DNA from: Cellulomonas timonensis
GTDB lineage: Bacteria; Actinomycetota; Actinomycetes; Actinomycetales; Cellulomonadaceae
DNA length: 64,000 bases
NCBI RefSeq assembly: GCF_900046455.1
Contig: NZ_FCOT01000009.1
Location: 186,001 to 250,000 of the forward strand
Direction: 5' to 3'
The notes beneath the pieces were generated by a model that made no database searches, had not been told where the DNA came from, and saw nothing but the letters and a program-made list of their open reading frames with translations. Of the stretch, positions 9,215 to 18,234 are shown one piece after another. The position numbers and the translations under genes are program-made. Within the stretch, counting starts at the first letter, position 1; the number at the start of each line of letters is the position of its first letter.

Positions 9215-10822
9215 GTGATCCTCGCTTACACCTCCGCCGACGTCCGTGCCGCCGAGGAGCCGCTGCTGGCCGCTGGGCTCCCGCTGATGGACCGCGCGGC
9301 GCACGCGCTCGCCACGCGCGTCCTCGGGCTGCTGCGCGAGCAGCGGGGCCAGGTCCGTGGCGCGATCGTGGTGGTGATCGCGGGCGCCGGCTCGAACGGC
9401 GGCGACGCGCTGCACGCCGGAGCCCTGCTGGCCCGACGGGGCGTGGCGGTCACGGCCCTGCTGACGGCGGCCCGCGCGCACGAGGGCGGGCTGGCGGCGT
9501 TGCGGTCGGCCGGGGGCCGGGTGCTCCGGGTGGCTGAGGGCGGCGCCGGCGATCACGGGACGGGTGACCCGGTGTGGGCGGGCGAGGCCGTGGCCACGGC
9601 CTACGCCGCCGACGTCATCCTCGACGGGGTGCTGGGCATCGGCGCGTCCGGGGCGGTGCGCGGCCCCGCCGCCGAGGTGCTCACGCTGCTCCACGAGCTG
9701 CTGGCGGATGAGCGGGCGGGCGGGCAGGTCGCCGCTCCGCTGGTCGTTGCGGTGGACACCCCGAGCGGCATCGACGTGGACAGCGGCGCGATCCCGCGCG
9801 CGGAACGCGGCGACCGGGCGGACCGGTCCGAGCATGGCGACCCCCGGGGGCCGGTGCTCCCCGCCGACCTCACCGTGACGTTCGGCGCGGCGAAGGCAGG
9901 GCTGCTGCTGCCGCCGAGCAGCCTGCACGCGGGCCAGGTCGACGTGGTGGACATCGGTCTCGACCTGTCCGGGGTGCGCCCGGTGGTCGCGCGCCTCGAG
10001 CCGGCGGATGTCGCCGCGCTCTGGCCGACGCCCGCGCCGGACGCGCATAAGTACTCCCGGGGCGTGCTGGGCGTCGTGGCCGGGACCCCGGCCTATCCGG
10101 GCGCGGCGGTGCTCACGGTGTGCGCCGCGATCCGCGCCGGGGTCGGGATGGTGCGCTACCAGGGCTCGCCGGGGGTCAGCGCCACGGTGCTGTCCACCTG
10201 CCCCGAGGTGGTCGCGGGCGACGGACGGGTGCAGGCCTGGACCCTCGGGCCGGGCATCGACCCCGGCGACAGCGCCCAGGCGGAGCGGGTGCACGCCGCA
10301 CTCGCCGCGGTGCTGGCCCAGGAGCAGCCCGCGGTGGTCGACGCGGGCGCGCTGAGCCTCGTGCCGAACCGGCTGGCCCCGTGGGTGGTGCTGACGCCGC
10401 ATGCGGGTGAGCTCGCCGCGCTGCTGAGCGCCCAGGGCGAGGATGTGGACCGCGCTCAGGTGGAGGCCGAGCCGCTGCGCTGGGCCCGCCGCGCGCATGA
10501 GCTCACCGCGGCGACGGTGCTGCTCAAGGGCCCGACGACGCTGGTGGTGGGGGCGGGCGGCGCGGTGTACTCGCAGGCCGACGCGCCCGCGTGGCTCGCG
10601 ACGGCCGGCGCCGGGGACGTGCTCGCCGGGCTGCTGGGCGCGATGCTGGCCGGCCGGTCCGCCGACGTGCTGGCCGACCCGTCGCTGGTGGCCGCATTGG
10701 GCGCCGCGGCGGCCCTGGTGCACGGGCGCGCGGCGCATCGGGCCAACCCGGGCGGCCCCGTGTCAGCGACTGCTGTGGCGGAGGCGATCCCCGGGACGGT
10801 CGCCGAGTTGTTGCGCGGCTGA
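9215..10822 (+). CDS. nnr: Bifunctional NAD(P)H-hydrate epimerase / ADP-dependent dehydratase
   Basis: Repairs damaged NADHX and NADPHX. The 535-residue protein fuses a YjeF_N epimerase domain (about 1-245, with the AGAGSNGGDA motif at 57-66 and VDTPSGIDVDSG) to a ribokinase-like dehydratase domain (about 265-535, with LTPHAGELAAL, KGPTTLV and GAGDVLAG whose catalytic Asp is residue 468). This is the usual bacterial fusion order. GTG 9215 is preceded by a -10-like CATGAT, suggesting a leaderless start; no SD is visible. An unusual loop rich in Arg/Asp/Gly near residues 190-210 looks like a variable insert. Confidence 0.94.
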   Translation: MILAYTSADVRAAEEPLLAAGLPLMDRAAHALATRVLGLLREQRGQVRGAIVVVIAGAGSNGGDALHAGALLARRGVAVTALLTAARAHEGGLAALRSAGGRVLRVAEGGAGDHGTGDPVWAGEAVATAYAADVILDGVLGIGASGAVRGPAAEVLTLLHELLADERAGGQVAAPLVVAVDTPSGIDVDSGAIPRAERGDRADRSEHGDPRGPVLPADLTVTFGAAKAGLLLPPSSLHAGQVDVVDIGLDLSGVRPVVARLEPADVAALWPTPAPDAHKYSRGVLGVVAGTPAYPGAAVLTVCAAIRAGVGMVRYQGSPGVSATVLSTCPEVVAGDGRVQAWTLGPGIDPGDSAQAERVHAALAAVLAQEQPAVVDAGALSLVPNRLAPWVVLTPHAGELAALLSAQGEDVDRAQVEAEPLRWARRAHELTAATVLLKGPTTLVVGAGGAVYSQADAPAWLATAGAGDVLAGLLGAMLAGRSADVLADPSLVAALGAAAALVHGRAAHRANPGGPVSATAVAEAIPGTVAELLRG

Positions 10823-10916
10823 GGGGCAGGCGCCGCAGGGCCGCGGGCCGGCCCACGTGACGAGCACCGCAGGCGCCTCGTGCCGCGCGGGGAGGACGCG
10901 GTGGGAGACTGGGCGG

Positions 10917-12131
10917 GTGAGCTCCTTCCCCGCTCGTGCCGTCGTCGACCTCGCTGCCATCCGCGCCAACGTGCGGTCCCTGGCCGCCCACGCGCCGACG
11001 GCGCAGGTGCTGGCCGTGGTCAAGGCCGACGCCTATGGCCATGGCCTGCTGCCCGTCGCCCGCGCCGCCGTCGACGCGGGCGCGACATGGCTCGGGGTGG
11101 CCCAGCTCGGCGAAGCGCTGGAACTGCGCGCCGGCGGGGTCGCCACGCGCCTGCTGACCTGGCTGTACGCGCCGGGGGCGCCGCTGGCCCAGGCGGTGGC
11201 GGCGGATGTGGACCTGTCGGTCGCCGCGCCCTGGGCGCTGGACGAGGTGGTGGCTGCGGCGCGGGCGGTGGGGCGGCCCGCGCGCGTGCACCTCAAGGTC
11301 GACACCGGCCTGGGCCGGAACGGGCTGACGCCCGCGCAGTTCCCCGACGTGCTCGACGCCGCGCTGCGCGCCGAGGCCGAGGGCGCGGTGCAGGTGGTGG
11401 GCCTCTGGTCGCACCTGGCCTTCGCCGACGAGCCCGACCACCCGGCGGTGCGCGCCCAGGCTGTCGTCTTCGCCGAGGCGCTCGCGCTGGTCGAGGGCCG
11501 CGGCGCCCGGCTCGAGGTGCGCCACCTGGCCAACTCGGCGGCCACGCTGACGGCCCCGGGGCTGCACTACGACCTGGTGCGCCCGGGGATCGCCGTCTAC
11601 GGGCTCTCGCCGGTGCCGCAGCTCGGCGGCCCAGCCGACTTCGGGCTGATCCCGGCGATGACGCTGGAGGCCGAGCTCGTGACCGTCAAGGAGGTGCCCG
11701 CCGGGCAGGGCGTCTCCTACGCGCACGCCTATGTGACGCCGGGGACGACGACGCTGGGCGTGGTGCCACTGGGGTACGCGGACGGCGTGCCCCGGCATGC
11801 CTCCGGCTCGGCGGACCGGCCGGGCGGGCCGTTGCTCGTGGGCGGGCGACGGCTGTCTGTGGCCGGGCGGGTGTGCATGGACCAGGTCGTCGTCGACCTG
11901 GGCCCCGGCGCCCAGGACCGTGCGGGGGACAGGGTCGAGCTGTTCGGCACGGGGGCCGGAGGCGGCCCCACGGCGCAGGACTGGGCTGACGCCGCCGGGA
12001 CGATCAGCTACGAGATCGTGACCCGGGTGGGTGGACGCGTGCCCCGCGTCCACGTCGACTCGGCAGGTGACAAGGCCTCAGCACGTGACAAGGCCGTGGC
12101 CGAGCCCCAGGTAGAAGGAGCAGCACGATGA
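10917..12131 (+). CDS. alr: Alanine racemase
   Basis: PLP enzyme supplying D-alanine for peptidoglycan. Lys36 in VVKADAYGHG is the PLP lysine and Tyr268 in GVSYAHAY is the second catalytic base; VDTGLGRNG, HLANSAAT, RPGIAVYG and GRVCMDQ are also present. Length is 404 residues including a C-terminal tail (about 20 residues rich in Lys/Asp/Ala) beyond the usual end. The start GTG 10917 is preceded by GAGACT six nt upstream; the frame is open further upstream only as an nnr shadow. The stop overlaps the tsaE ATG (ATGA), giving an alr-tsaE operon as in many actinobacteria. Confidence 0.95.
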   Translation: MSSFPARAVVDLAAIRANVRSLAAHAPTAQVLAVVKADAYGHGLLPVARAAVDAGATWLGVAQLGEALELRAGGVATRLLTWLYAPGAPLAQAVAADVDLSVAAPWALDEVVAAARAVGRPARVHLKVDTGLGRNGLTPAQFPDVLDAALRAEAEGAVQVVGLWSHLAFADEPDHPAVRAQAVVFAEALALVEGRGARLEVRHLANSAATLTAPGLHYDLVRPGIAVYGLSPVPQLGGPADFGLIPAMTLEAELVTVKEVPAGQGVSYAHAYVTPGTTTLGVVPLGYADGVPRHASGSADRPGGPLLVGGRRLSVAGRVCMDQVVVDLGPGAQDRAGDRVELFGTGAGGGPTAQDWADAAGTISYEIVTRVGGRVPRVHVDSAGDKASARDKAVAEPQVEGAAR

Positions 12132-12646
12132 CGGTGGTGCAGCAGGTCCAGCTCGAGCTGCCCGACGCCGAGGCGACGCGCGCCTTCGGCCATGCCCTGC
12201 CGCGCGTGCTGCGCGCAGGCGACCTGGTGGTCCTCACCGGGGACCTGGGCGCGGGCAAGACGACGCTGACCCAGGGGATCGGGGCGGGACTGCGGGTGCG
12301 GGGCCAGGTGGCGTCGCCCACCTTCGTCATCGCCCGCGTGCACCCGCCCCTGCCCGATGCGGAGGCTCCCGGGCCGGCGCTGGTGCATGTCGACGCCTAC
12401 CGGCTCGGCTCCCTCGAGGAGGTCGACGCCCTCGACCTCGACGCGAGCCTCGACGAGTCCGTCACGGTGGTCGAGTGGGGCGAGGGCCTGGTCGAGGGCC
12501 TCGCCGTCGACCGCCTCGAGGTGGCGCTGCGCCGCCCGCGCGGCGGGGAGCTCCCGCTGGACCTGGAGGACGCCGCCACAGGCGTCCGAGTGGCCACCCT
12601 CACGGCCGTGGGGGAGCGCTGGGCGGGCGTCGAGCTGCCCTCCTGA
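12128..12646 (+). CDS. tsaE: tRNA t6A-modification ATPase TsaE
   Basis: ATPase partner of TsaB and TsaD in N6-threonylcarbamoyladenosine formation at tRNA position 37. The 172-residue protein has the P-loop GDLGAGKTTL near 38-47, SPTFVIAR, the VHVDAYRL strand and VVEWGEG, which define the TsaE/YjeE family. It is coupled to alr by a 4-nt overlap. tsaB follows after 46 nt with its own -10-like element. Confidence 0.95.
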   Translation: MTVVQQVQLELPDAEATRAFGHALPRVLRAGDLVVLTGDLGAGKTTLTQGIGAGLRVRGQVASPTFVIARVHPPLPDAEAPGPALVHVDAYRLGSLEEVDALDLDASLDESVTVVEWGEGLVEGLAVDRLEVALRRPRGGELPLDLEDAATGVRVATLTAVGERWAGVELPS

Positions 12647-12692
12647 CCTCGACGGTTCCCGTCTGGGGGCGTCGAGGTGGCAACCTGGTCCT

Positions 12693-13403
12693 GTGCCTGT
12701 CATCGCCCTCGACACCTCCGCCGCAGTAGCCGTCTCCCTGACCGACGACGCGGGCCGGACGCTCGCGTCCCGCGCCGTGCCCGAGCAGCGTCGCCATGCC
12801 GAGCTCCTGGCCCCGATGATCGTCGACGTGCTCGCCGACGCGGGCCTGGACCGCGGCGACGTGACGGCCGTGGTGGTCGGCACGGGACCGGCTCCGTTCA
12901 CGGGCCTGCGGGTGGGCCTCGTCACCGCCCGGACCCTCGCCCTCGCGCTCGGCGTCCCGGTGCACGGGGTGAGCAGCCTGGACGCGCTCGCGGTCGGCGC
13001 GGCCCGCGAGCTGGGCCTCGCGCCCGGGACGGAGCTGCTGGCCGCTGCCGACGCGCGCCGCCGCGAGGTCTACGCCGCCCGCTACCGCGTGCTCGAGCCC
13101 CAGCACGACGCACCCGATGCCGGCCCGCTCGTCGAGCTGGTGGCGGGCCCGGTGGTCGACAGCGCGCAGGCCGTCGCGGCGTCGATCGGCCAGGACGTCC
13201 TCGCCGTCGGCGCCGGGGCGTCGCTCTACCCCGAGCACCTCGCCGCCGCACCCGGGGCGCCCGCGCATCCCGACCCCGCCGACCTGGCCCGGCTCGCGCT
13301 GGCCCGGCTCGCCGCCGGCGCCGAGAGCCTGCCCACCGAGCCGCTGTACCTGCGCCGGCCCGACGTGGTCCCGCCCGCGGAGCGGAAGCGCGCCTCGGCG
13401 TGA
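12693..13403 (+). CDS. tsaB: tRNA t6A-modification protein TsaB
   Basis: Non-catalytic ASKHA-fold scaffold that dimerises with TsaD. The 236-residue product begins VIALDTSAAVAVSL, contains RRHAELLAP, GTGPAPFTGLRVG and ADARRREVYAARY, the normal signature run. The start is GTG 12693: CAACCT (12681-12686) ends 6 nt before it, so a leaderless start is likely despite the upstream tsaE. Its TGA overlaps the GTG of rimI (GTGA). The order tsaE-tsaB-rimI, with tsaD 2 kb on, is the common actinobacterial arrangement. Confidence 0.94.
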   Translation: MPVIALDTSAAVAVSLTDDAGRTLASRAVPEQRRHAELLAPMIVDVLADAGLDRGDVTAVVVGTGPAPFTGLRVGLVTARTLALALGVPVHGVSSLDALAVGAARELGLAPGTELLAAADARRREVYAARYRVLEPQHDAPDAGPLVELVAGPVVDSAQAVAASIGQDVLAVGAGASLYPEHLAAAPGAPAHPDPADLARLALARLAAGAESLPTEPLYLRRPDVVPPAERKRASA

Positions 13404-13858
13404 CCATCGCCGTGCTCATCCGGCTCCTGGGCGGCGACGACCTGCCCGAGCTGGCGCGGATGGAACAGGAGCTGTTCGGTCCGGGCGCGTGGTCCAGCGC
13501 CTCCCTCGCCGAGGAGCTGCAGGGGCCCGGCCGGTGGTACATCGGCGCCGAGGACGCGGCCACCGGCGCGCTGATCGGCTACGCGGGCCTCTGGTTCGAC
13601 GGCTTCGACGCCCAGGTGATGACGATCGGCACCGACGTCGCCCACCAGGGCGCCGGCGTGGGTACGGTGATGCTGGACGCGCTCGTGGCGCACGCCCGGG
13701 AACTGGGCGCCGGGAACGTCCTGCTCGAGGTGCGGGTCGACAACGACCCCGCGCTGCGGCTGTACGAGCGGGCCGGCTTCCGCCGCATGGGCCGCCGCCG
13801 GGGGTACTACCAGCCAGAGAACGTGGACGCGTGGACGATGAGCCTGCCGCTGCGATGA
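13400..13858 (+). CDS. rimI: Ribosomal-protein-alanine N-acetyltransferase
   Basis: GNAT-fold enzyme that acetylates the N-terminus of a ribosomal protein (S18 in E. coli). The 152-residue protein shows the acetyl-CoA loop HQGAGVGTVML around 82-92, VLLEVRVDNDPALRLYERAGF and a GYYQPENVDAWTM end typical of RimI. The GTG start overlaps the tsaB stop. Linkage to tsaB and tsaD supports RimI over other GNATs; in some organisms the neighbouring protein is instead fused to TsaD. Confidence 0.9.
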   Translation: MTIAVLIRLLGGDDLPELARMEQELFGPGAWSSASLAEELQGPGRWYIGAEDAATGALIGYAGLWFDGFDAQVMTIGTDVAHQGAGVGTVMLDALVAHARELGAGNVLLEVRVDNDPALRLYERAGFRRMGRRRGYYQPENVDAWTMSLPLR

Positions 13859-13887
13859 CGCCGCCGGCGCGAGCTGAAGGAGTGACG

Positions 13888-14793
13888 ATGGGTTCCGAGA
13901 CGATCGATCGCCGTGCAGCGGAGCCAGACCGTGCGGATGTGCTGGTTGACGCCCAGGAGCTGATCGACCTGCTGGGCCAGGCCTCGGACAGGGGCCCGAT
14001 CGCCCCGGTGCTGCTCGACGTGCGCTGGCAGATGGGCCGCTCGGACGGCCATGAGCAGTACCTGGCGGGACACCTGCCCGGCGCCGTCTACGTCGACCTG
14101 GACACCGAGCTGTCCTCCGTCGCGAGCCCGCAGCAGGGCCGTCACCCGCTGCCCGACGTGGCCGACCTGCAGGCCGCCGCCCGCCGGTGGGGGGTGCGCG
14201 GCGGTGTGCCCGTGGTGGTCTACGACGCGATCGGCGGCATGTCCGCGGCCCGGGCGTGGTGGCTGCTGCGCTGGGCTGGCGTGGCCGACGTGCGGCTGTT
14301 GGACGGCGGCCTGGACGCCTGGCGGGCCGCCGGTGGCCGCCTGGACGTCGGCGAGGTCGTCGCCCGGCCTGGCGACGTCATGCTCGAGGCCGGAGCCCTG
14401 GCGACGATCGGGCCGGATGAGGCCGCCCTGCTCGCGCGGGAGGGTCTGCTGCTCGACGCGCGCGCCGCTGAGCGGTTCCGGGGCGACGTCGAGCCGGTGG
14501 ACCCGCGCGCCGGGCACATCCCCGGCGCCGTGTCGGCTCCGACGTCGGGGAACCTGGACGAGGCGGGCCGGTTCCTGCCCACGGCCGCGCTGGCCGAGCG
14601 CTTCGCCGGGCTCGGCGCCGCCGCCGGTGGCCCGGTGGGCGTGTACTGCGGCTCGGGGGTGACGGCGGCGCACCAGGTGGCGGCGCTGGCCGCCGTGGGC
14701 GTCGACGCGGCGCTGTACCCCGGCTCCTGGTCACAGTGGTCGAGCGATCCCGCCCGGCCCGTCGCGACGGGCGACGGGGCCGCCGCCGGCTGA
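13888..14793 (+). CDS. Two-domain rhodanese-type sulfurtransferase
   Basis: Thiosulfate or 3-mercaptopyruvate sulfurtransferase. The 301-residue protein has an inactive N-terminal rhodanese repeat (LDVRW, VYDAIGGMSAARAWW, no Cys in the loop) and an active C-terminal repeat with LLDARAAERFRG and the catalytic Cys254 in YCGSGVTA. The CGSGVTA loop is the 3-mercaptopyruvate type. The start at 13888 is chosen over ATG 13855 (which overlaps the rimI stop) because AAGGAG lies at ideal distance before it. It interrupts the tsaB-rimI-tsaD set; no functional link to t6A is evident. Confidence 0.88.
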   Translation: MGSETIDRRAAEPDRADVLVDAQELIDLLGQASDRGPIAPVLLDVRWQMGRSDGHEQYLAGHLPGAVYVDLDTELSSVASPQQGRHPLPDVADLQAAARRWGVRGGVPVVVYDAIGGMSAARAWWLLRWAGVADVRLLDGGLDAWRAAGGRLDVGEVVARPGDVMLEAGALATIGPDEAALLAREGLLLDARAAERFRGDVEPVDPRAGHIPGAVSAPTSGNLDEAGRFLPTAALAERFAGLGAAAGGPVGVYCGSGVTAAHQVAALAAVGVDAALYPGSWSQWSSDPARPVATGDGAAAG

Positions 14794-14825
14794 GGCCTGC
14801 GGCCACCGCCTCGGCGCTCATGCCG

Positions 14826-15452
14826 TCACAGGGTCTGGGAGACCTGCTCGTAGGACAGGCGCGCGGCGCGGGGGTACGGAGTCCCGCCATCCGCCGCGTG
14901 GCCGACGTTGACGACGAGCAGCGTCTGCCAGCCGTTGTCGGCGAAGAACTCGGCGTCGATGCCGGCGGCGTCCATGCCGCCCATCGGGCCGGCGTCGAGG
15001 CCTGCGGCGCGCAGCCCGACGATCAGGTAGCCGACCTGCAGGAGCGCGTTGGTGCGGGCCATCTGCATGCGCTGCTCGGCGGCGGGCTCGAGGGCGTCGA
15101 CCATGCCGGGCAGGTGCGGGGCGAGCACGGGCAGGGGCTGGTGGAACGCCGGGTCGGCGGCGAGCACGAGCGTGACAGGCGCGTCGAGGACCCGCTGGCG
15201 GTTCCCCTCGGCCATGTGCGCGGCCAGGCGCTCGCGGGCGTCGCGCTCGCGGACCACCAGCAGGCGCAGCGGCAGGGGGTTCATGGCCGTGGGGCCCCAC
15301 TTGACCAGGTCGTAGACCGCGGCGAGCTGCTCGTCGGTGACCTCTTCGTCGGTGAACTGCCCGACGGAGCGCGCCGTGCGGAACAGCAGGTCGGCGATGT
15401 CGTCCGGGACGGCGAGGTGGTCGGTGTGGGGAGTCAGGGTCTCGAGAGTCAC
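14826..15452 (-). CDS. Nitroreductase-family protein, RutE-like
   Basis: FMN-dependent oxidoreductase of the nitroreductase fold, 208 residues. The run FRTARSVGQFTDEEVTDEQL, WGPTAMNPLPLRLLVV and GLDAGPMGGMDAAGIDAEFF matches the malonic semialdehyde reductase (RutE) / HadB subgroup, known in pyrimidine catabolism; no rut genes are nearby, so the substrate is open. The start GTG 15452 follows the first codon compatible with the domain; the frame continues upstream only as a tsaD shadow. A perfect 20-bp palindrome lies 27 bp upstream of the start and probably controls it. Confidence 0.82.
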   Translation of the reverse strand: MTLETLTPHTDHLAVPDDIADLLFRTARSVGQFTDEEVTDEQLAAVYDLVKWGPTAMNPLPLRLLVVRERDARERLAAHMAEGNRQRVLDAPVTLVLAADPAFHQPLPVLAPHLPGMVDALEPAAEQRMQMARTNALLQVGYLIVGLRAAGLDAGPMGGMDAAGIDAEFFADNGWQTLLVVNVGHAADGGTPYPRAARLSYEQVSQTL

Positions 15453-15478
15453 GATGCGTGAACCGGGGGCCGCCCGAT

Positions 15479-15498
15479 TACCTTCCACGTGGAAGGTA
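15479..15498. promoter_or_regulatory. Perfect 20-bp palindrome, candidate operator
   Basis: TACCTTCCACGTGGAAGGTA reads identically on both strands. It sits 27-46 nt upstream of the nitroreductase start and 96 nt before the tsaD -10 element on the other strand. The length and symmetry suit a dimeric repressor of the MarR, HxlR or TetR type. No such regulator is encoded in the window. Confidence 0.65.
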
Positions 15499-15593
15499 TG
15501 ACTCCCGCCACACTCTGGCCGCGCGCGCAGGTGTCGGCACAGGTCACGGGGGGCGCGCTTGAGCCTGTGCGCGGGCAGCCCTTCCGGCGCGCC

Positions 15594-15599
15594 TATCCT
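15594..15599 (+). promoter_or_regulatory. Predicted -10 (TATCCT) of leaderless tsaD
   Basis: TATCCT ends 7 nt before the tsaD ATG at 15607. The identical hexamer precedes guaA at 56858. Confidence 0.6.
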
Positions 15600-15606
15600 G
15601 AACCCC

Positions 15607-16650
15607 ATGAGTGAGCCCCTCGTCCTCGGGATCGAGACCTCCTGCGACGAGACCGGCGTGGCCCTCGTCCGCGGGCATGAGCTGCTGATCGACTCGGTGG
15701 CGAGCTCGATGGACGAGCACGCCCGGTTCGGCGGCATCATCCCCGAGATCGCCTCACGCGCCCACCTCGAGGCCATGGCGCCCACGCTGCGCCGCGCCCT
15801 CGACGGCGCCGGAGTCGAGCTCGGCGACATCGACGCGATCGCCGTGACGGCCGGCCCCGGGCTCGTCGGCCCCCTCACCGTCGGCGCCTCGGCCGCCAAG
15901 GCCCTCGCCGTCGGGCTCGGCAAGCCGCTCTACGGCGTCAACCACGTCATCGGCCACGCCGCCGTCGACGAGCTCGTCGACGGCCCGTTCCCCGACCGCG
16001 TCATGGCCCTGGTGGTCTCGGGCGGCCACTCGAGCCTGCTGCTGGTGGACGACATCGTCACGGGCATCACCGAACTCGGATCGACGCTCGACGACGCCGC
16101 GGGGGAGGCCTTCGACAAGGTGGGGCGGCTGCTCGGCCTGCCGTACCCCGGCGGTCCGCACATCGACCGCCTGGCGCGTGAGGGCGACCCCGAGGCCATC
16201 CGCTTCCCGCGCGGGCTCACCGCTCCCAAGGACCAGGCCGCCCACGCGTACGACTTCTCGTTCTCCGGCCTCAAGACAGCCGTCGCGCGGTGGGTCGAGG
16301 CCCGCCAGGACGCCGGCCAGGAGATCCCGCTGGCTGACGTCGCGGCCTCCTTCGCCGCGGCCGTCGCTGACGTCCTCACCGCCAAGACCATCGCCGCCTG
16401 CCAGCGGCACGACGTGTCGACGCTGGTCATCGGGGGCGGGTTCTCCGCGAACTCCCAGCTCCGCGAGATGGCGGCTGCCCGCTGCGCCGCCGCCGGGATC
16501 GATCTGCGGATCCCCCCGATCCGCTACTGCACGGACAACGGCGCGATGATCGCCGCGCTGGGGGCCGCAGTGGTCCGCCGTGGCCTCCCGCCGTCGCCGC
16601 TGGACCTGCCCGTCGACTCGTCGATGCCGCTCACGCAGGTGCTCGTCTAG
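15607..16650 (+). CDS. tsaD: tRNA N6-adenosine threonylcarbamoyltransferase
   Basis: Catalytic subunit transferring the threonylcarbamoyl group to A37 of ANN-decoding tRNAs. The 347-residue protein opens [14 protein letters not shown], carries the metal ligands His113 and His117 in NHVIGH, then [48 protein letters not shown] and CTDNGAMIA. These are all TsaD/Gcp landmarks. ATG 15607 is favoured by the domain start and the -10 hexamer at leaderless spacing; the in-frame upstream start at 15559 is not needed. Works with tsaB and tsaE encoded 2-3 kb upstream. Confidence 0.97.
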   Translation: MSEPLVLGIETSCDETGVALVRGHELLIDSVASSMDEHARFGGIIPEIASRAHLEAMAPTLRRALDGAGVELGDIDAIAVTAGPGLVGPLTVGASAAKALAVGLGKPLYGVNHVIGHAAVDELVDGPFPDRVMALVVSGGHSSLLLVDDIVTGITELGSTLDDAAGEAFDKVGRLLGLPYPGGPHIDRLAREGDPEAIRFPRGLTAPKDQAAHAYDFSFSGLKTAVARWVEARQDAGQEIPLADVAASFAAAVADVLTAKTIAACQRHDVSTLVIGGGFSANSQLREMAAARCAAAGIDLRIPPIRYCTDNGAMIAALGAAVVRRGLPPSPLDLPVDSSMPLTQVLV

Positions 16651-16659
16651 CCGTTCGCG

Positions 16660-16914
16660 TCAGGCGAGCAGCCGCACCGTGAACCGCATGACGGCGAGCG
16701 TCGCGCCGAGGATCTGCCCGGTCAGGGACTCGGGGAGCGAGTCGCCGACCCACTCGGGGAGCGCGAAGTCGTCGCCGCCGCTCAGGCGGCCGGCCGCGGC
16801 GCCGGCCACGGCGATCCAGCCGAATCCGACCAGCGCCCAGGTGCCCACGAGCGCCGCGCGGCTGCGACGGTCGCGCTTGGCGGGACTGTCGTGGCGGTCG
16901 GTCGGACGGCTCAT
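16660..16914 (-). CDS. Small membrane protein, unknown function
   Basis: An 84-residue protein with a basic N-terminus (SPAKRDRRSRAAL), one clear hydrophobic span (ALVGTWALVGFGWIAVAGAA, about residues 22-41) and a second hydrophobic C-terminal stretch (ILGATLAVMRFTVRLL). No family was recognised. The ATG at 16914 has GGAG eight nt upstream; the in-frame ATG at 16980 lacks an SD. The stop is 9 nt from the tsaD stop on the other strand. Coding character is modest but the SD and protein-like composition support it. Confidence 0.6.
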   Translation of the reverse strand: MSRPTDRHDSPAKRDRRSRAALVGTWALVGFGWIAVAGAAAGRLSGGDDFALPEWVGDSLPESLTGQILGATLAVMRFTVRLLA

Positions 16915-17085
16915 GCGGGGCTCCTGCGCTGAAGGATCGCTCGACGCGGTCGGAGCCACTGTCGGAGCGGGCGCCGGCATCGACTGCCTGCGGCTGTGGG
17001 CAGCCTAGCGTCAAGCCGACCGCGTCAGCAGTGCGTTTCACACCTCTTCGGCGCCTGGGTCGGGGGGTCGGCTGCGCGCTGGGGG

Positions 17086-18234
17086 TCAGAGTGGCCGGCC
17101 GGCGCGCATTTCCGCGATCAGGCTCGTGACCACGGCGTCGAGCTCGCCGCCGTGCCGTCGGGCCGCCGCGCGTTGCCGCTGGTAGGAGGCCCCGCGGCGC
17201 AGGATCACGTGCACGGCGTCGAGCTCGGCCGCGCAGCCGAGCCGTTCGGCGACGGGCGCGAGCTCGGCCAGCAGGCTGCGGACCGCGTCGGTGACGAGCT
17301 CCTCGTCGCCTGCCGCGTTCACGATGATGATGGCATCCATGCCGTACCGGGCCGAGCGCCACTTGTTCTCCTGCGCGAACCACGCGGGGATGGTGGGCAG
17401 CTCCTCGCCGCGGTCGAGCATCGTCGAGAAGTGCTCCACGAGGCAGTGCGTCAGGGCGGCGAGCGCGGAGACCTCGAGCGGGTTGGACGGGCTGTCGCAG
17501 ATGCGGGTCTCGAGCGTGCCGAACCGCGGCGAGGGGCGCACATCCCAGCGGACCTCGTCGAACTGGTCGATGACGCCGGTGTGCAGCATGTCGCCGACAT
17601 ACCCCTCGAGCTCCGCCCAGTGCTCGAACGGGAACGGCAGCCCGGCCGTGGGGAGCTGCTGGAACATCAGCGCGCGGTTCGAGGCGTAGCCGGTGTCGCG
17701 CCCGCCCCAGAACGGCGAGGCCGCCGACAACGACTGCAGGTGCGCGAAGTAGGTGAGCATGGCCCGCGCGATGGGCAACACCTTGGCGCGGTCCTCGATG
17801 CCGACGTGCACGTGCAGCCCGTAGATGACCATCTGCCGGCCCCACCACTGGGTCCGGTCGATGAGCGTCGCGTAACGCTGCTTGTCGGTGACCTTCTGCT
17901 GGGCCCAGCGCGCGAAGGGGTGGGCGCCGCTGCCCATGAGCTCGACGCGCAGCGGGTCGGTGACGCCGCGCACCTCGGTGATGGCGCGCTCGAGGTCGGC
18001 GGTGGCCTGCCCCACGGACCCGCACACCCCCGAGACCACCTCGACGGTGTTGAGCAGCAGCTCCTGGCGGATTGCCGGGTGGTCGCCGCCGTGGTCGGGG
18101 CGCACCGCGTCGAGCACCGCCTGGGCGACCTGCCGCAGGTCCCCGGAGTCCTGGTCGACGAGCGCGAGCTCCCACTCGACGCCGAGGCTGGACCGCGCCG
18201 AGTGCGCGAACGGCAGCTCCACGCGCGCCCTCAC
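17086..18234 (-). CDS. Carboxylate-amine ligase, YbdK / GCS2 family
   Basis: ATP-grasp-like ligase related to glutamate-cysteine ligase. The 382-residue protein has SLGVEWELALVD, QELLLNTVEVVSG, GSGAHPFARW, YGLHVHVGI, SAASPFWGGRDTGYASNR and RFGTLETRICDSPSNP, the set that defines the YbdK family (weak glutamate-cysteine ligase activity in E. coli). Whether it makes gamma-glutamylcysteine here is unknown, since actinobacteria use mycothiol; EgtA-type roles also belong to this superfamily. GTG 18234 overlaps the stop of the upstream methyltransferase gene, so the two form an operon. Confidence 0.85.
   Translation of the reverse strand: MRARVELPFAHSARSSLGVEWELALVDQDSGDLRQVAQAVLDAVRPDHGGDHPAIRQELLLNTVEVVSGVCGSVGQATADLERAITEVRGVTDPLRVELMGSGAHPFARWAQQKVTDKQRYATLIDRTQWWGRQMVIYGLHVHVGIEDRAKVLPIARAMLTYFAHLQSLSAASPFWGGRDTGYASNRALMFQQLPTAGLPFPFEHWAELEGYVGDMLHTGVIDQFDEVRWDVRPSPRFGTLETRICDSPSNPLEVSALAALTHCLVEHFSTMLDRGEELPTIPAWFAQENKWRSARYGMDAIIIVNAAGDEELVTDAVRSLLAELAPVAERLGCAAELDAVHVILRRGASYQRQRAAARRHGGELDAVVTSLIAEMRAGRPL

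Noticed and set aside
13855-13887. ATG 13855 as the sulfurtransferase start (overlapping the rimI stop)
   Set aside because: ATG 13888 has an AAGGAG at ideal distance, and the added 11 residues have no counterpart in the family.
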